42,932 nucleotides of DNA from the NCBI GenBank assembly GCA_964390645.1, contig CAYMLL010000023.1:1-42932 (forward strand), in the 5' to 3' direction. Both the position numbers and the translations under genes were made by a program. How positions within the stretch are numbered: the first letter of the stretch is position 1; each line of letters starts with the position of its first letter. Below, in pieces: positions 30,153 to 39,255 of the stretch. The notes under the pieces were generated by a model. It ran no database searches. It was not told where the DNA came from and saw nothing but the letters and a program-made list of their open reading frames with translations. The stretch is from CAYMLL01 sp964390645. Its GTDB lineage: Bacteria > Planctomycetota > UBA8108.

Positions 30153-32324
30153 GTGAACCGCTCCCGGCCCGGCCTTTTCCTGGTCCTTCTCGTTTGGGGG
30201 CTTTCTTCCGCTCTCCCGGCGGCTGATCCGCCCTCGGCGGCGAAGGTGGGGGCGATCTTCGAGCGCCGACTGGAGTCCCGGGAAGCTCAGAGCGTCATCG
30301 AGCACTGGACCGGCAAGCGCCGCCTGGCATGGAGCTCGGCGTTGACTGCACGGGTTCGCTTCCGGCTCATGAAGCTCGACGAGCGGCGTGTCGTCGTACG
30401 GGGCGAGGTTCTGGAGGGCCGCTTCGAGATCCGCCGGCAGGGCTTCCTCGAGCTCGAGGAAGTCTACGGGCTATTCCTCGACTCCCTCGTCTTCGAGCTC
30501 ACCTTGACGTCGAGGAGAACGCGGCTGCAGGTCGAAGCGAGGTCGTGGAAGCCGGTCGTCGCGAGGTTCGAGGAGTCGCAGCGCCAGCGTCGCCTCACCG
30601 ACGTGCTGCGCGCTGAGGTACTCGACGGGCTGCGTCGTCACCTGGAACGAGCGCAGGTCGTGTCATTCTGGCCGCTGCTGCGCGGAGACGACGAGCCGAC
30701 AGGGCTGCGTGGCACGCTGGACCTCTCGCTGTGGCGCAAGCACGGAAGGACGTCGGGGACGATCCACCTCGAGCCGCTCCGGAAGCTGGCGTGTTTTTTC
30801 TCGGACACCCTCGGCGAGCAGATCCCGCTGCGGCGATCGCACACGCCGCTCGGCGCCACCCGCGCGCAGGGTATCGGTGGTGGTACTCTCGCGTGGCTTC
30901 TCGGCGCGGACGGACTGCCTGCGGCCTGTCGCCTCGAGGCGACGGGAGACTACGTCGATCATCAGGAGCTCGCCGAGCTCGTCGAGAGTCCGTCCGACTA
31001 CCGCCAGAATCACGAGATCGAGATCGGGCTCGCGGCGCCGGGCGTTCCTGTGCCAGGCCTTCGCAGGCTCACCGGGCTGCCGCCGCGTCCGGGTCCCCCG
31101 GATCTCCTCCTTCTGCTCGAGCTTGCCAGCGAGCGCAGGGAGCTCGTCGATCGCAGGCGTCGGGCCGCGCGAGGTGGCCGCGATCTCGTGCGCGCGATCG
31201 AGGAGTACGCGGAGCTCGAGCGCGTCCGGCATGCGTCCCCCCGTCTACGTGCAGCGCTGCACTTCGCGCTCGCCGAGGAGCTCGCGCTTGCCGCGTTCGG
31301 CGAACGGCGCGGCGGGGTGGACGACCTCGAGCCCGTCGTCGAGGAGTGGATTCGGGAAGCGGACGACCTGCCGGTGCTGCTCGTTGCCTTGCGCGCGGTG
31401 GCCCACCCCTTCGCCAGGCTGCCTGCCCCGGATCGTGTGCGGCTCTGTGAGGTCGCTCTCGGGCGCGGCGATCCGCGGCTCGCGCGCTGGGGTTCGCGCG
31501 TTCTCGCCCAGGGCAACTGGAAGGGCTCCGCCGCCGCTCTGATCGGGGCACTCGGACGCCAGCTCGACCGCGGGGTCAACGCATCGGCGGAGCTCGTTCG
31601 CGAGCTGCGCACGGATCTGCAGCGCCTCCTCGGGCCGAGTGTGCGAACCCTCGACCCGGCCGGACTGACACTCCTGGCGGGGGTGCGCCCCGGGCTGGAG
31701 CGCGGCAGGCCCTTCACATTCACCGGGCGACTCGAGGATCCGCGTGGTGTCACGTACTTCGAGGAGGCGATGTCCGGTCCGACGATCTTCCTCATCGACG
31801 TGTCCGTCGACGTCTCTCGCGGCGCGCAGTCACGTCGCGGAGGGGCGCTGGAGGTCCTGCCCCGGAGGCTCGCCTGGGCACGTCGCTTCATCGGTCAGAC
31901 CTCTCGCAAGCTGAAGGCCGCGGACCGTCTCGGGCTCGTCAAGTTTCATGGCCGAGCGTCGGTCTTCGCGCAGGGGCTGCGGCCGGCCGATGCATCGACC
32001 CGGAAGGGAGCTGTCGCGTTTCTCTCGCGCGTGGAGAGGGTGCGACCCGAGGAACGTGATATGGTTCGGCGGGCTCGCTATGACGTCGGGTTCTCGGCGG
32101 CGCTCGAGCAGTCCGACGTCGAGACCATCGTTCTGTTGACCGACGGAGCGCGCGGCGACTTCTGGCGCGTCGAGGCCGAGCTCCTGGTCTCCAACTATCT
32201 GCGTGGCGTCCGCATCGTCACCTACGGTCACGGCGAGAGAAATCCCGTTGTTGACGAGGATCCGCTACGATTTCTCGAGCGCCTCGCGTACACGCATCAC
32301 GGTTGGTGCCGATTCGTCGAGTGA
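30153..32324 (+). CDS. Exported protein with C-terminal von Willebrand factor A-like domain
   Basis: A 723-residue protein with a signal peptide (VNRSRPGLFLVLLVWGLSSA). The long middle part is helical and charged, without a recognised family. It includes a run of hydrolysis-like tetratricopeptide or HEAT-type helices that I cannot assign. A VWA-like domain starts near residue 540 with IFLIDVSVDVS, where a canonical metal site would be DxSxS. Here the third ligand is Asp, followed by Ser two residues later. A second VWA strand VLLTDGARGD lies near residue 665. VWA domains bind partners through a metal ion and often form part of secreted complexes. The GTG start follows a candidate promoter and gives the signal peptide; the frame is open from 30072. 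The function is unknown. Confidence 0.72.
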   Translation: MNRSRPGLFLVLLVWGLSSALPAADPPSAAKVGAIFERRLESREAQSVIEHWTGKRRLAWSSALTARVRFRLMKLDERRVVVRGEVLEGRFEIRRQGFLELEEVYGLFLDSLVFELTLTSRRTRLQVEARSWKPVVARFEESQRQRRLTDVLRAEVLDGLRRHLERAQVVSFWPLLRGDDEPTGLRGTLDLSLWRKHGRTSGTIHLEPLRKLACFFSDTLGEQIPLRRSHTPLGATRAQGIGGGTLAWLLGADGLPAACRLEATGDYVDHQELAELVESPSDYRQNHEIEIGLAAPGVPVPGLRRLTGLPPRPGPPDLLLLLELASERRELVDRRRRAARGGRDLVRAIEEYAELERVRHASPRLRAALHFALAEELALAAFGERRGGVDDLEPVVEEWIREADDLPVLLVALRAVAHPFARLPAPDRVRLCEVALGRGDPRLARWGSRVLAQGNWKGSAAALIGALGRQLDRGVNASAELVRELRTDLQRLLGPSVRTLDPAGLTLLAGVRPGLERGRPFTFTGRLEDPRGVTYFEEAMSGPTIFLIDVSVDVSRGAQSRRGGALEVLPRRLAWARRFIGQTSRKLKAADRLGLVKFHGRASVFAQGLRPADASTRKGAVAFLSRVERVRPEERDMVRRARYDVGFSAALEQSDVETIVLLTDGARGDFWRVEAELLVSNYLRGVRIVTYGHGERNPVVDEDPLRFLERLAYTHHGWCRFVE

Positions 32325-32339
32325 GGAATCGATCGCCCG

Positions 32340-32368
32340 TTTACGCTCCCGGTCAAATCCCTTACCAT
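32340..32368 (+). promoter_or_regulatory. Candidate promoter of the dehydrogenase-YyaL-DsbA operon
   Basis: TTTACG (32340-32345) and TACCAT (32363-32368) are 17 bases apart; each matches four consensus positions. The expected start near 32375 leaves a leader of about 53 bases. It lies 16 bases after the stop of the von Willebrand-like gene. Confidence 0.4.
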
Positions 32369-32427
32369 GCGCTCGTTGTCCGTCCAGACGGGGAGAGAGC
32401 ACGCATTTCCGCAACGGAGCACCGAGC

Positions 32428-33318
32428 ATGAGCGCGAAGATCGGTTTCATCGGCATGGGCATCATGGGGCGCCCGATGGCGCTGAACCTGCTGAGGGCGG
32501 GGCACGAGGTGACGGTCTACAACCGTACCCCCTCGCGCTGCGAGGAGGCTGTCGCCGCCGGTGCCTGCAAGGCCGACTCGCCGAGGGAGTGCGCCGCGGG
32601 CAAGGAGATCGTCATCTCCATCGTCACGGACTCGCCCGATGTCGAGGAGGTCCTCTTCGGTGAGAACGGCGCTGTCGGCGGCGCCGACCCCGGCACGATC
32701 TTCGTCGACATGAGCACCATCTCTCCGGACGTCACTCGGGATATCGGCCAGAAGCTCGAGGCGGCCGGTCACCGGTTTCTGGACGCTCCGGTGTCCGGCG
32801 GCGACATCGGCGCCCAGAAGGGTACGCTGACGATCATGGTCGGTGGCAAGGGCGACGTCTTCGAGTGCGTCGTGCCGGTTTTCGAGGGCATGGGCTCGCG
32901 CATCACGCTCGTCGGTGACTGCGGCGCCGGCCAGGTGACGAAGGCTTGCAACCAGATCCTCTGCGCGCTCAACATGCTCGGCGTTTGCGAGGCGATCGCG
33001 TTGGCGAAGCGCTCCGGAATCGACCTCGAGAAGATGCACCGCGTCGTCACGGGCGGCGCAGCCGCTTCCTGGGCGCTCGAGAACCTCGGCAAGGCGGTCA
33101 TCGAGAACAACTACGACCCCGGCTTCATGGTCAAGCTGATCCAGAAGGACCTCAACATCTGTCTCGATGCCGCCAAGGAGCTCGACGTGCCCGCACCCGG
33201 TACTGCGCTCGCTCACCAGATTTTCCGGGGCAACGAGGCGCACGGCGAGGGCGACCTCGGTACGCAGGCGATGTTCAAGAACTTCGAGCGGCTCGGCGGC
33301 TTTCGAATCGGAGACTGA
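32428..33318 (+). CDS. Beta-hydroxyacid dehydrogenase (3-hydroxyisobutyrate / tartronate-semialdehyde reductase family)
   Basis: A 296-residue cytosolic NAD(P)-dependent dehydrogenase. The N-terminal Rossmann motif GFIGMGIMGRPMALNLL, the substrate motif DAPVSGGDIGAQKGTL and the catalytic-lysine region KACNQILCALN are all present. The length equals the family norm (about 295). Members reduce tartronate semialdehyde, succinate semialdehyde or 3-hydroxyisobutyrate; the substrate cannot be told from these motifs. The ATG at 32428 is chosen because it starts just before the Rossmann fold. The frame is open from 32203. It is the first gene of an operon, with only five bases to the next ATG. Confidence 0.93.
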   Translation: MSAKIGFIGMGIMGRPMALNLLRAGHEVTVYNRTPSRCEEAVAAGACKADSPRECAAGKEIVISIVTDSPDVEEVLFGENGAVGGADPGTIFVDMSTISPDVTRDIGQKLEAAGHRFLDAPVSGGDIGAQKGTLTIMVGGKGDVFECVVPVFEGMGSRITLVGDCGAGQVTKACNQILCALNMLGVCEAIALAKRSGIDLEKMHRVVTGGAAASWALENLGKAVIENNYDPGFMVKLIQKDLNICLDAAKELDVPAPGTALAHQIFRGNEAHGEGDLGTQAMFKNFERLGGFRIGD

Positions 33319-33323
33319 AGCTC

Positions 33324-35630
33324 ATGACGCGAACCCAGCGCATCTTTTCGCTCTCGCGTGGACTCGGTCAAGCTCTCTGCGTGGCGCTCATGGTCGCGGC
33401 AGGGGCTCCGACCAGTCGCACGATTGCCGAGGGCGAGGAGACGGCGGGGGACAAGGGTCGCAAGCCCAACCGTCTGATTCACGAGAAGAGTCCGTATCTG
33501 CTCCAGCACGCGTACAACCCGGTCGACTGGTATCCGTGGGGCAAGGCAGCGTTCCAGAAGGCTCGCAAGGAGAACAAGCCGGTCTTCCTGTCGATCGGCT
33601 ACTCGACGTGTCACTGGTGTCACGTCATGGAGCGTGAGTCCTTCGAGAACGCTGCAATCGCCGCGATACTCAACGAGCACTTCGTTTGCATCAAGGTCGA
33701 CCGCGAGGAGCGTCCGGACGTCGACGGCGTCTACATGGACTTCGTCCAGGCGATGAACCGTCGGGGCGGATGGCCGCTGTCCGCGTTTCTCATGCCCGAC
33801 GGCAAGCCTTTCTTCGGCGGCACCTACTTCCAGCCGGCGCAGTTCACTCAGCTGATCAACAGTGTCCACAGCGTCTGGATCGAGAAGAAGGAGACGATTC
33901 GCGAGCAGGCGGACCGCATCTCCGAGCATCTGCGATCACAGCAGCAGCGCTCACGGGGAGAGGGTGAGCTGGACTCCCGCGCCACCGACGGAGTGTTCTC
34001 GTATCTCGACCAGCTGCACGACGCGGAGCACGGTGGGTTCAGCGGACCGCCACGTTTCGCGCCGAAGTTTCCGCGCACGTCGAACCTCGATTTCTTGCTG
34101 CGTTACGCCAAGCGCACCGGTACGAAGCGCGCCGAGGAGATGGTCTACACGACGCTCGACCACATGATCGCTGGTGGCATCCGGGATCACCTTGCCGGGG
34201 GCTTCCACCGTTACTCGACGGACCGTGTCTGGCTGCTGCCGCACTTTGAGAAGATGCTCTACGACAACGCGCTGATCTCTCGTACGCTTCTCGACGCGTA
34301 CCGGGTCGGTGGCAACGAGCGCTATCGAGACGTCGCGGTCGAGGCTCTCGACTACGTGCTGACGCGGATGCAGGACCCGGGCGGCGGCTTTCGCTCCGCG
34401 GAGGACGCCGATGCGGATCACGTCGAGGGCCTGACGTACATCTGGGGACGGGATGAGGTGCTCGGACACCTCGGATCGAAGGACGGGGAGCTGTTCTGCG
34501 AGTACTACGGCGTGCGGTCGGAGGGGAACTTCAAGGAGGAGCGCCCCGATCCGCGCACGCCGCATCACCAGAACGTGCTGCACGTTGCGGCGAAGGAGTC
34601 GATCGGTGGTGGAGAGGCGGCCTTCGCGAAGAAGAAGGGGATTCCCGCCGACGAGCTCGGCCGTCGGCTGGCCGACAGCCGTGCGAAGCTGCTGGCGCTG
34701 CGGGCGGGTAAGCCGCAGCCCTTGCTCGACGATAAGGTTCTGGTCGAGTGGAACGGCCTGATGATTTCCGCCATGGCTCACGCTTACCAGGTGACGGGGC
34801 AGGAGCGCTTCCTCGTTGGCGCGAGGAAGGCCGCCGGGTTTATCGCGAGGGAGATGGTGCGCGACGGCAAGCTGATGCGCCGCTACAAGGACGGGGAGGT
34901 CAAGATCCAGGGCTTCTTCGAGGACCACGCGTTCCTGATCGACGGGCTCCTCGACCTCTACGAATCCGATTTCGATCGGCGCTGGCTCGAGTTCGCCAGG
35001 AAGCTCGGCAAGGACATGGTGGCGTTCTTCTGGGATCCGAAGAGCGGCGCGTTCTATTCCAGCGCCGCGCACCACGAGGCGCTGATCCTGCGGCGACAGG
35101 AGTTCTACGACGGCGCGCTGCCGTCCGGCAACTCCGTCGCCTTTCTCGACCTGCTGCGTCTGAAGGAGCTCACGCAGGACGGGGCCTTGGACGAGCCGAT
35201 CGCACGCCTGAGGAAAATCGCCGGCGGACTGTTGCGGAAGTCTCCGCACATGCACCCCCAGCTCGCCTGTGCTGCCGAGTTTCTCCTCTCCGGTCCCCTG
35301 GAGATCGTCATCGTCGGCGCTCTCGACGACCCTGCCACGAAGGCGATGCTCGCGGAGCTGCGCCGGCGCTTCCTGCCGGGCAAGGTCGTGGTCCACGCCG
35401 ACAACGCGGAGTCGGCGGACGGAAATAAGTCACTCGTTCCACTCATGGAGGCGAAGCTCGCCATCGGCGGGAACACCACCGCCTTCGTCTGTCGTCAGCA
35501 GGTCTGCCGACTGCCCGCCAGGGACCTTGCGGCCTTCAGGAGACAGCTCGACGAGGTCACGAAGAGCAGGACGGTGTCGGAGCCGGCCCCGACGGCGTCG
35601 CCCGGTTCCGCTCCGGAGGGCTCACCGTGA
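33324..35630 (+). CDS. YyaL/DUF255 (spermatogenesis-associated protein 20-like) thioredoxin-fold protein
   Basis: A 768-residue protein of the YyaL/SSP411 family. Residues 1-40 contain a possible signal peptide (LCVALMVAAGAPTSRTIAEG), so this copy may be exported, whereas many homologues are cytosolic. A thioredoxin-like domain follows, with the family signature SPYLLQHAYNPVDWYPWG and the redox-type motif STCHWCHVM (Cys96 and Cys99 approximately). The rest is an alpha/alpha-toroid, glycosidase-like region with ADHVEGLTYIWG-type segments (AEDADADHVEGLTYIWGRD). The biochemical role of the family is unknown. Start codon ATG at 33324 is preceded by GGAGA. It is translated immediately after the dehydrogenase and its stop overlaps the DsbA-like start. 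Confidence 0.92.
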   Translation: MTRTQRIFSLSRGLGQALCVALMVAAGAPTSRTIAEGEETAGDKGRKPNRLIHEKSPYLLQHAYNPVDWYPWGKAAFQKARKENKPVFLSIGYSTCHWCHVMERESFENAAIAAILNEHFVCIKVDREERPDVDGVYMDFVQAMNRRGGWPLSAFLMPDGKPFFGGTYFQPAQFTQLINSVHSVWIEKKETIREQADRISEHLRSQQQRSRGEGELDSRATDGVFSYLDQLHDAEHGGFSGPPRFAPKFPRTSNLDFLLRYAKRTGTKRAEEMVYTTLDHMIAGGIRDHLAGGFHRYSTDRVWLLPHFEKMLYDNALISRTLLDAYRVGGNERYRDVAVEALDYVLTRMQDPGGGFRSAEDADADHVEGLTYIWGRDEVLGHLGSKDGELFCEYYGVRSEGNFKEERPDPRTPHHQNVLHVAAKESIGGGEAAFAKKKGIPADELGRRLADSRAKLLALRAGKPQPLLDDKVLVEWNGLMISAMAHAYQVTGQERFLVGARKAAGFIAREMVRDGKLMRRYKDGEVKIQGFFEDHAFLIDGLLDLYESDFDRRWLEFARKLGKDMVAFFWDPKSGAFYSSAAHHEALILRRQEFYDGALPSGNSVAFLDLLRLKELTQDGALDEPIARLRKIAGGLLRKSPHMHPQLACAAEFLLSGPLEIVIVGALDDPATKAMLAELRRRFLPGKVVVHADNAESADGNKSLVPLMEAKLAIGGNTTAFVCRQQVCRLPARDLAAFRRQLDEVTKSRTVSEPAPTASPGSAPEGSP

Positions 35631-36475
35631 GCGAGCGGGCGGCGGCGAGAGCCGGACCGCTCGTCCTTCTCGCGGTGGTGTCGTCGGGGCTCGGCTGGCT
35701 GGCCGGGAGCGGTCGCAGAGCGCCGGATCCCACCACCGAGCGGCTCGGGCAGATCGAGGTGCGTCTCGACGACCAGGACCGGGATCGGACCGAGCATCTG
35801 GCCATGTTGCGCGCGCAGTCGAAGGCGCTTGCGAGGCAGAGCGAGCTGCTGGCCGCACTCGCCGAGGAGAGGCCTCCGCATCCGGGCGCCGGAGGCACGA
35901 CGGAGGACCTCACGGTCGGCAGCAGCTCTCCTCTTCCCCGTCGTCGGGCGGAGATCTCGGTCGATGGAGCCCCATCCCTGGGAGCTGCGGAAGCTCCTGT
36001 GACGATCGTCGCGTTCTCGGACTTCCAGTGCCCACACTGCGCGACGATGGCTCCGGTTCTCGATCGCGTCCTGGATGCTTTCCCTCGCGGAGTGCGCCTC
36101 GTCTTCAAGCACTGCCCGGCGCCGAGCCACCTGCTGGCGTTCGACGCGCACAGGACCTCCGCCGCGGCCTCGCTCCAGGGCCGTTTCTGGCAGATGTACG
36201 AGTTTCTTTTCGCTCATCAGAGCGACCTCGCGACGACCGATCTGCGCAAGCACGCAGGCATGCTCGGGCTCAATCTCGAGCAGTACGACGAGGACATCCG
36301 TGGCAAGGAGGTGCGTGAGCGCATCGCGAAGGACAAGGCTGACGCCGTCGACCTCGGCATCGAGCGTGTGCCGACCTTCTTCGTCAACGGCCTCGTGCTC
36401 GAGGGAGCGCAGCCCTTCGAGGTCCTCCGGGTGGCGGTGAAGGCCGAGCTCGACCGCCTGGCCGGAGCGGAGTAG
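35627..36475 (+). CDS. DsbA-like thiol-disulfide protein, membrane-anchored
   Basis: A 282-residue protein. Residues about 9-28 form a hydrophobic anchor (PLVLLAVVSSGLGWLAG). A polar, helix-prone stretch with possible coiled coil follows (about 38-85). Residues about 105-280 form a DsbA/thioredoxin_4-type domain. The active site is SDFQCPHCATM (Cys135 and Cys138) and the cis-proline loop is RVPTFFVNG near residue 248. It probably forms, reduces or isomerises disulfides in the periplasm. The GTG start at 35627 overlaps the YyaL stop as GTGA and is preceded by CCGGAGGG at ideal spacing, a strong case for coupled translation. The pairing suggests that the two thiol proteins act in one pathway, which is inference. 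Confidence 0.92.
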   Translation: MSERAAARAGPLVLLAVVSSGLGWLAGSGRRAPDPTTERLGQIEVRLDDQDRDRTEHLAMLRAQSKALARQSELLAALAEERPPHPGAGGTTEDLTVGSSSPLPRRRAEISVDGAPSLGAAEAPVTIVAFSDFQCPHCATMAPVLDRVLDAFPRGVRLVFKHCPAPSHLLAFDAHRTSAAASLQGRFWQMYEFLFAHQSDLATTDLRKHAGMLGLNLEQYDEDIRGKEVRERIAKDKADAVDLGIERVPTFFVNGLVLEGAQPFEVLRVAVKAELDRLAGAE

Positions 36476-36530
36476 CCGGGCAGGCGTTGTTTCCTCTCTG
36501 CTTCCCGTCCGGGTGTTCGTCTGCCGCGGC

Positions 36531-39107
36531 CTATGTGCGCCTGGGCGCCAGAATCCGCATGCGCTCCGCGATATGAGCCAGGTGCGACGCCGCCTGAAAG
36601 AGCACGTCGAACGCGGACTGGTAGACGGTCGCCTGCAGGTGCACCGCCGCTCCGTCCGTCGGCGCCGAGCCTGCCTGCTCGACTCGCTGGCGCCACTGGA
36701 TCTCGAAACGGGACCGAAACTTGGCGAGGCGCTCGACCGTCTTCATCGCGCTGTCCTCGTCGCGGCCTCCTCCTCTTCGCAGCAGGGTCTCGATGTTGTC
36801 GAACTGCGCCATGATCAGGTCGTAGACCTCGCCGAGGTCACGGTCGATCTCATCGATGCCGTCGATCTGCTCCTCGACCCGTCGCGCCGTCAGCTCACGT
36901 AGTGTCTCGGCGCACTCGGCGAGACGGCTGAAACCGCCGAGTGCGGTCTGCAGGGACTCGAGTTCGCTGGCGTCGCCTCGGGAGAGCTGGTTCTCGCCGA
37001 CGAGCACGAGATAGACTGAGGTCTCGCTGTGGACATCGGCGATGATCTCTCCCCGGCGGACGACCTGCTCCGCCAGGTCGCGGTTGCCGTATCGGAACGA
37101 GTCGAAGGCCTCGGCGACGTTCTTCTGGCAGAGCTTCTTGAGGTAGACGGTCTCCTCTACCGCCTGTCTCAGCGCCAGACTCGGCACGGGGATGAGGTTA
37201 TGGTCGAGCCGGTGAGGCTTGAGGTCGTCTGACCCGCTGCGAGTCGACGGGGTGCGGTCGCTGCGTCTCCAGTACCACCTCGAGACCGCAAATACCGTCA
37301 AGCCTCCGACGAGGTTGAAGAGCGTGTGCGCCATCGCCACGTGGTACTCGAGATTCTCTGCCAGGGGATGAAACAGCGGACCGGGGGTCGCCCACTCGAG
37401 GATCCAGAGGAGGACCGACGACTCGCGTAGAGGGATCAGAGACAGTAGCGTGAAGACCATCGCACCGCCGGCGTTCAGCAGGAAGAACAGCGTACCCACG
37501 CGGCGAGCTTCCCGCGCCTTCACCGTGGCGCGTGCCACGGTGTTCAGACCTGATCCGAGGTTGGCGCCTACAATGAGCGGAATCGTCGTCAAGGGGAGGA
37601 TCACGCCTCGCACCGCCAGGAGAATGCAGACGATGACCATGAGGTTCGACGTGCGCAGGACCAGCCCGAACAGCAGGCCGATCAGCAGGTACTCGAAGAA
37701 GCTCAGAAGCATCGATCCATAGCCGCCGAGGAAGGTCACTTGCGCCGGCAGGATCTCGCTCTTGAATCGGTCGCTGAGCGCGAGCAGGTCGAGGGCGGCA
37801 CCGAGAGTGCTCCAGCTGGCGAGCACGAGCCCCGCTCCAAGGAAGACGCCCGCCCAGTGGCTCGTCGCGGAGCCGCGCGGCAGGATCAGGAAGAGCAGAC
37901 CGGCGCTGAGCAGCGGCGCGACGAGGAAGTCCAGGTCGAGCGACAGCGCCTGCGGCAGAATGGTTGCCCCGAGCGACGCACCGAGCAGCAGGGCGAGCGC
38001 TCCGCGCGCGTTGAGCAGGCCGCCGTTGGCGAAGCTCACCAGGTGCGACGAGACCGTCGACGCGGACTGGAACGCCGCGCCGGCCAGCAGACCGCCCACG
38101 TAGCCGAGAAGCGGATTCGTCGAAAGCCGTCCGGTGACCAGCCGGACGTGGGGGCTCAGCACGATCAGGAAGCCGGTCGCGAGGACGCGTACACCGACGA
38201 GAAAGAGCACGGCACCGGCGAGCACCTCGAGGGACAGGGTCAACCAGTCGATCGCCTTGATGGTGAAGAGTATGCCTCGGATCGGCTTTTCTCCCTGCTT
38301 CGGCTCGACTTCCGCGAGGACCTGGTAGATGCCGGGATCGTCGCCGAGGGTCAGGTCGGTGTCCCGGCGGACGCCGTCCTTTCCCGTCACGTCCTTGCGG
38401 TTTTTGAGCGAGGCCTTCTCCCCGTCGCCGGAGGGTTGACCGACGACGCGGAAGAAGACCAGACGGTCTTCGAGTGGCACGAGCTTGCCGTCCGGGTCGA
38501 GCTTGACGAGTCGCATCTCCAGGTCGACGTCCTTGCCGACGCCGGTCTCGATGCGGTCAGTGAGCTTCTCGACGCCACTGACGACACGGAAGTGCTCCTT
38601 CAGCGACTTCCTTCGGGACTCGCTGCGGACCGACGCCTGGATACGCCAGTCGCCATTCGCCGTGCCGAGGCGGATGCGGACGCTCGCGAGCCCGGAGTCG
38701 TCGGTGGTGACCTCGAGCCGGTAGCGCTCGCTCGGGGGACGGCCGGGCTGGTCATCGATGAGAGTCGGGAACGGGGGGAGGATGTCGTCCGTCGTCGCTG
38801 CCACGCGATCGGCCTCGGGGATGCCCTCGACCTCGAAGACGACCGGGATCCGTCGCATCGGCTGACGCGGTCCCTTGCGACCGAAGAAGTCACGGCTTCG
38901 CTGGCCGAGGACGCGGACGACGAGAGGGTCGCGGAGCAGCGACCCGGGGACGGCGCTCTGGTGATCTCCCCGCACCGTGTCGATGCGCGCGGGTCGGTCG
39001 TCCTGCGGGGTCTTCTGGCAGGACGTAAGTAGTGTCAGCAGCAGCAGAAACGTCGGCCAGTGGGTCCTGCCGACAGGGTCGCGAGTTGCGGACCTCGAGC
39101 GTTTCAT
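36531..39107 (-). CDS. Na/Pi-cotransporter family protein with N-terminal lipoprotein Ig-like region and C-terminal PhoU-like domain
   Basis: An 858-residue fusion. The N-terminus looks like a lipoprotein signal (FLLLLTLLTSC). Residues about 45-280 form a beta-rich periplasmic region resembling Ig-like modules (RYRLEVTTDDSGLASVRIRL, DPGIYQVLAEVEP). The transporter core, residues about 285-630, has the two inverted repeats of the NptA/PhoU-linked family. Its QSS-type motif is altered to FQSASTVSSHL, and the second half carries VGANLGSGLNTVA. The first GANxG equivalent reads LGASLGATI. Residues about 640-858 are a helical PhoU-like domain. The expected role is sodium-driven phosphate uptake controlled by the PhoU part. 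It is divergent from a Ppx/GppA phosphatase. Start is ATG at 39107. Altered motifs leave the transported ion open. Confidence 0.88.
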   Translation of the reverse strand: MKRSRSATRDPVGRTHWPTFLLLLTLLTSCQKTPQDDRPARIDTVRGDHQSAVPGSLLRDPLVVRVLGQRSRDFFGRKGPRQPMRRIPVVFEVEGIPEADRVAATTDDILPPFPTLIDDQPGRPPSERYRLEVTTDDSGLASVRIRLGTANGDWRIQASVRSESRRKSLKEHFRVVSGVEKLTDRIETGVGKDVDLEMRLVKLDPDGKLVPLEDRLVFFRVVGQPSGDGEKASLKNRKDVTGKDGVRRDTDLTLGDDPGIYQVLAEVEPKQGEKPIRGILFTIKAIDWLTLSLEVLAGAVLFLVGVRVLATGFLIVLSPHVRLVTGRLSTNPLLGYVGGLLAGAAFQSASTVSSHLVSFANGGLLNARGALALLLGASLGATILPQALSLDLDFLVAPLLSAGLLFLILPRGSATSHWAGVFLGAGLVLASWSTLGAALDLLALSDRFKSEILPAQVTFLGGYGSMLLSFFEYLLIGLLFGLVLRTSNLMVIVCILLAVRGVILPLTTIPLIVGANLGSGLNTVARATVKAREARRVGTLFFLLNAGGAMVFTLLSLIPLRESSVLLWILEWATPGPLFHPLAENLEYHVAMAHTLFNLVGGLTVFAVSRWYWRRSDRTPSTRSGSDDLKPHRLDHNLIPVPSLALRQAVEETVYLKKLCQKNVAEAFDSFRYGNRDLAEQVVRRGEIIADVHSETSVYLVLVGENQLSRGDASELESLQTALGGFSRLAECAETLRELTARRVEEQIDGIDEIDRDLGEVYDLIMAQFDNIETLLRRGGGRDEDSAMKTVERLAKFRSRFEIQWRQRVEQAGSAPTDGAAVHLQATVYQSAFDVLFQAASHLAHIAERMRILAPRRT

Positions 39108-39113
39108 TCAGAC

Positions 39114-39141
39114 TTCACTGAACATCGACTGCATGTACATT
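39114..39141 (+). promoter_or_regulatory. Weak candidate promoter of the Ppx/GppA gene
   Basis: TTCACT (39114-39119) and TACATT (39136-39141) are 16 bases apart, each with four consensus matches. The leader would be about 108 bases. A short inverted repeat, TTCAG/CTGAA (39107-39122), overlaps the start codon of the divergent transporter gene. No Pho-box-like tandem was seen. Confidence 0.25.
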
Positions 39142-39255
39142 GGTCACGCCAACCGAGGCGTGCTCCAGTCCCGCCTGTGGCGACACCCTCGCGGGGCGGT
39201 ATCCGGGAGATGTCTGCGAGGCAGAGCAGAGCAGGGCGGCGGGCGGCATCTCACC

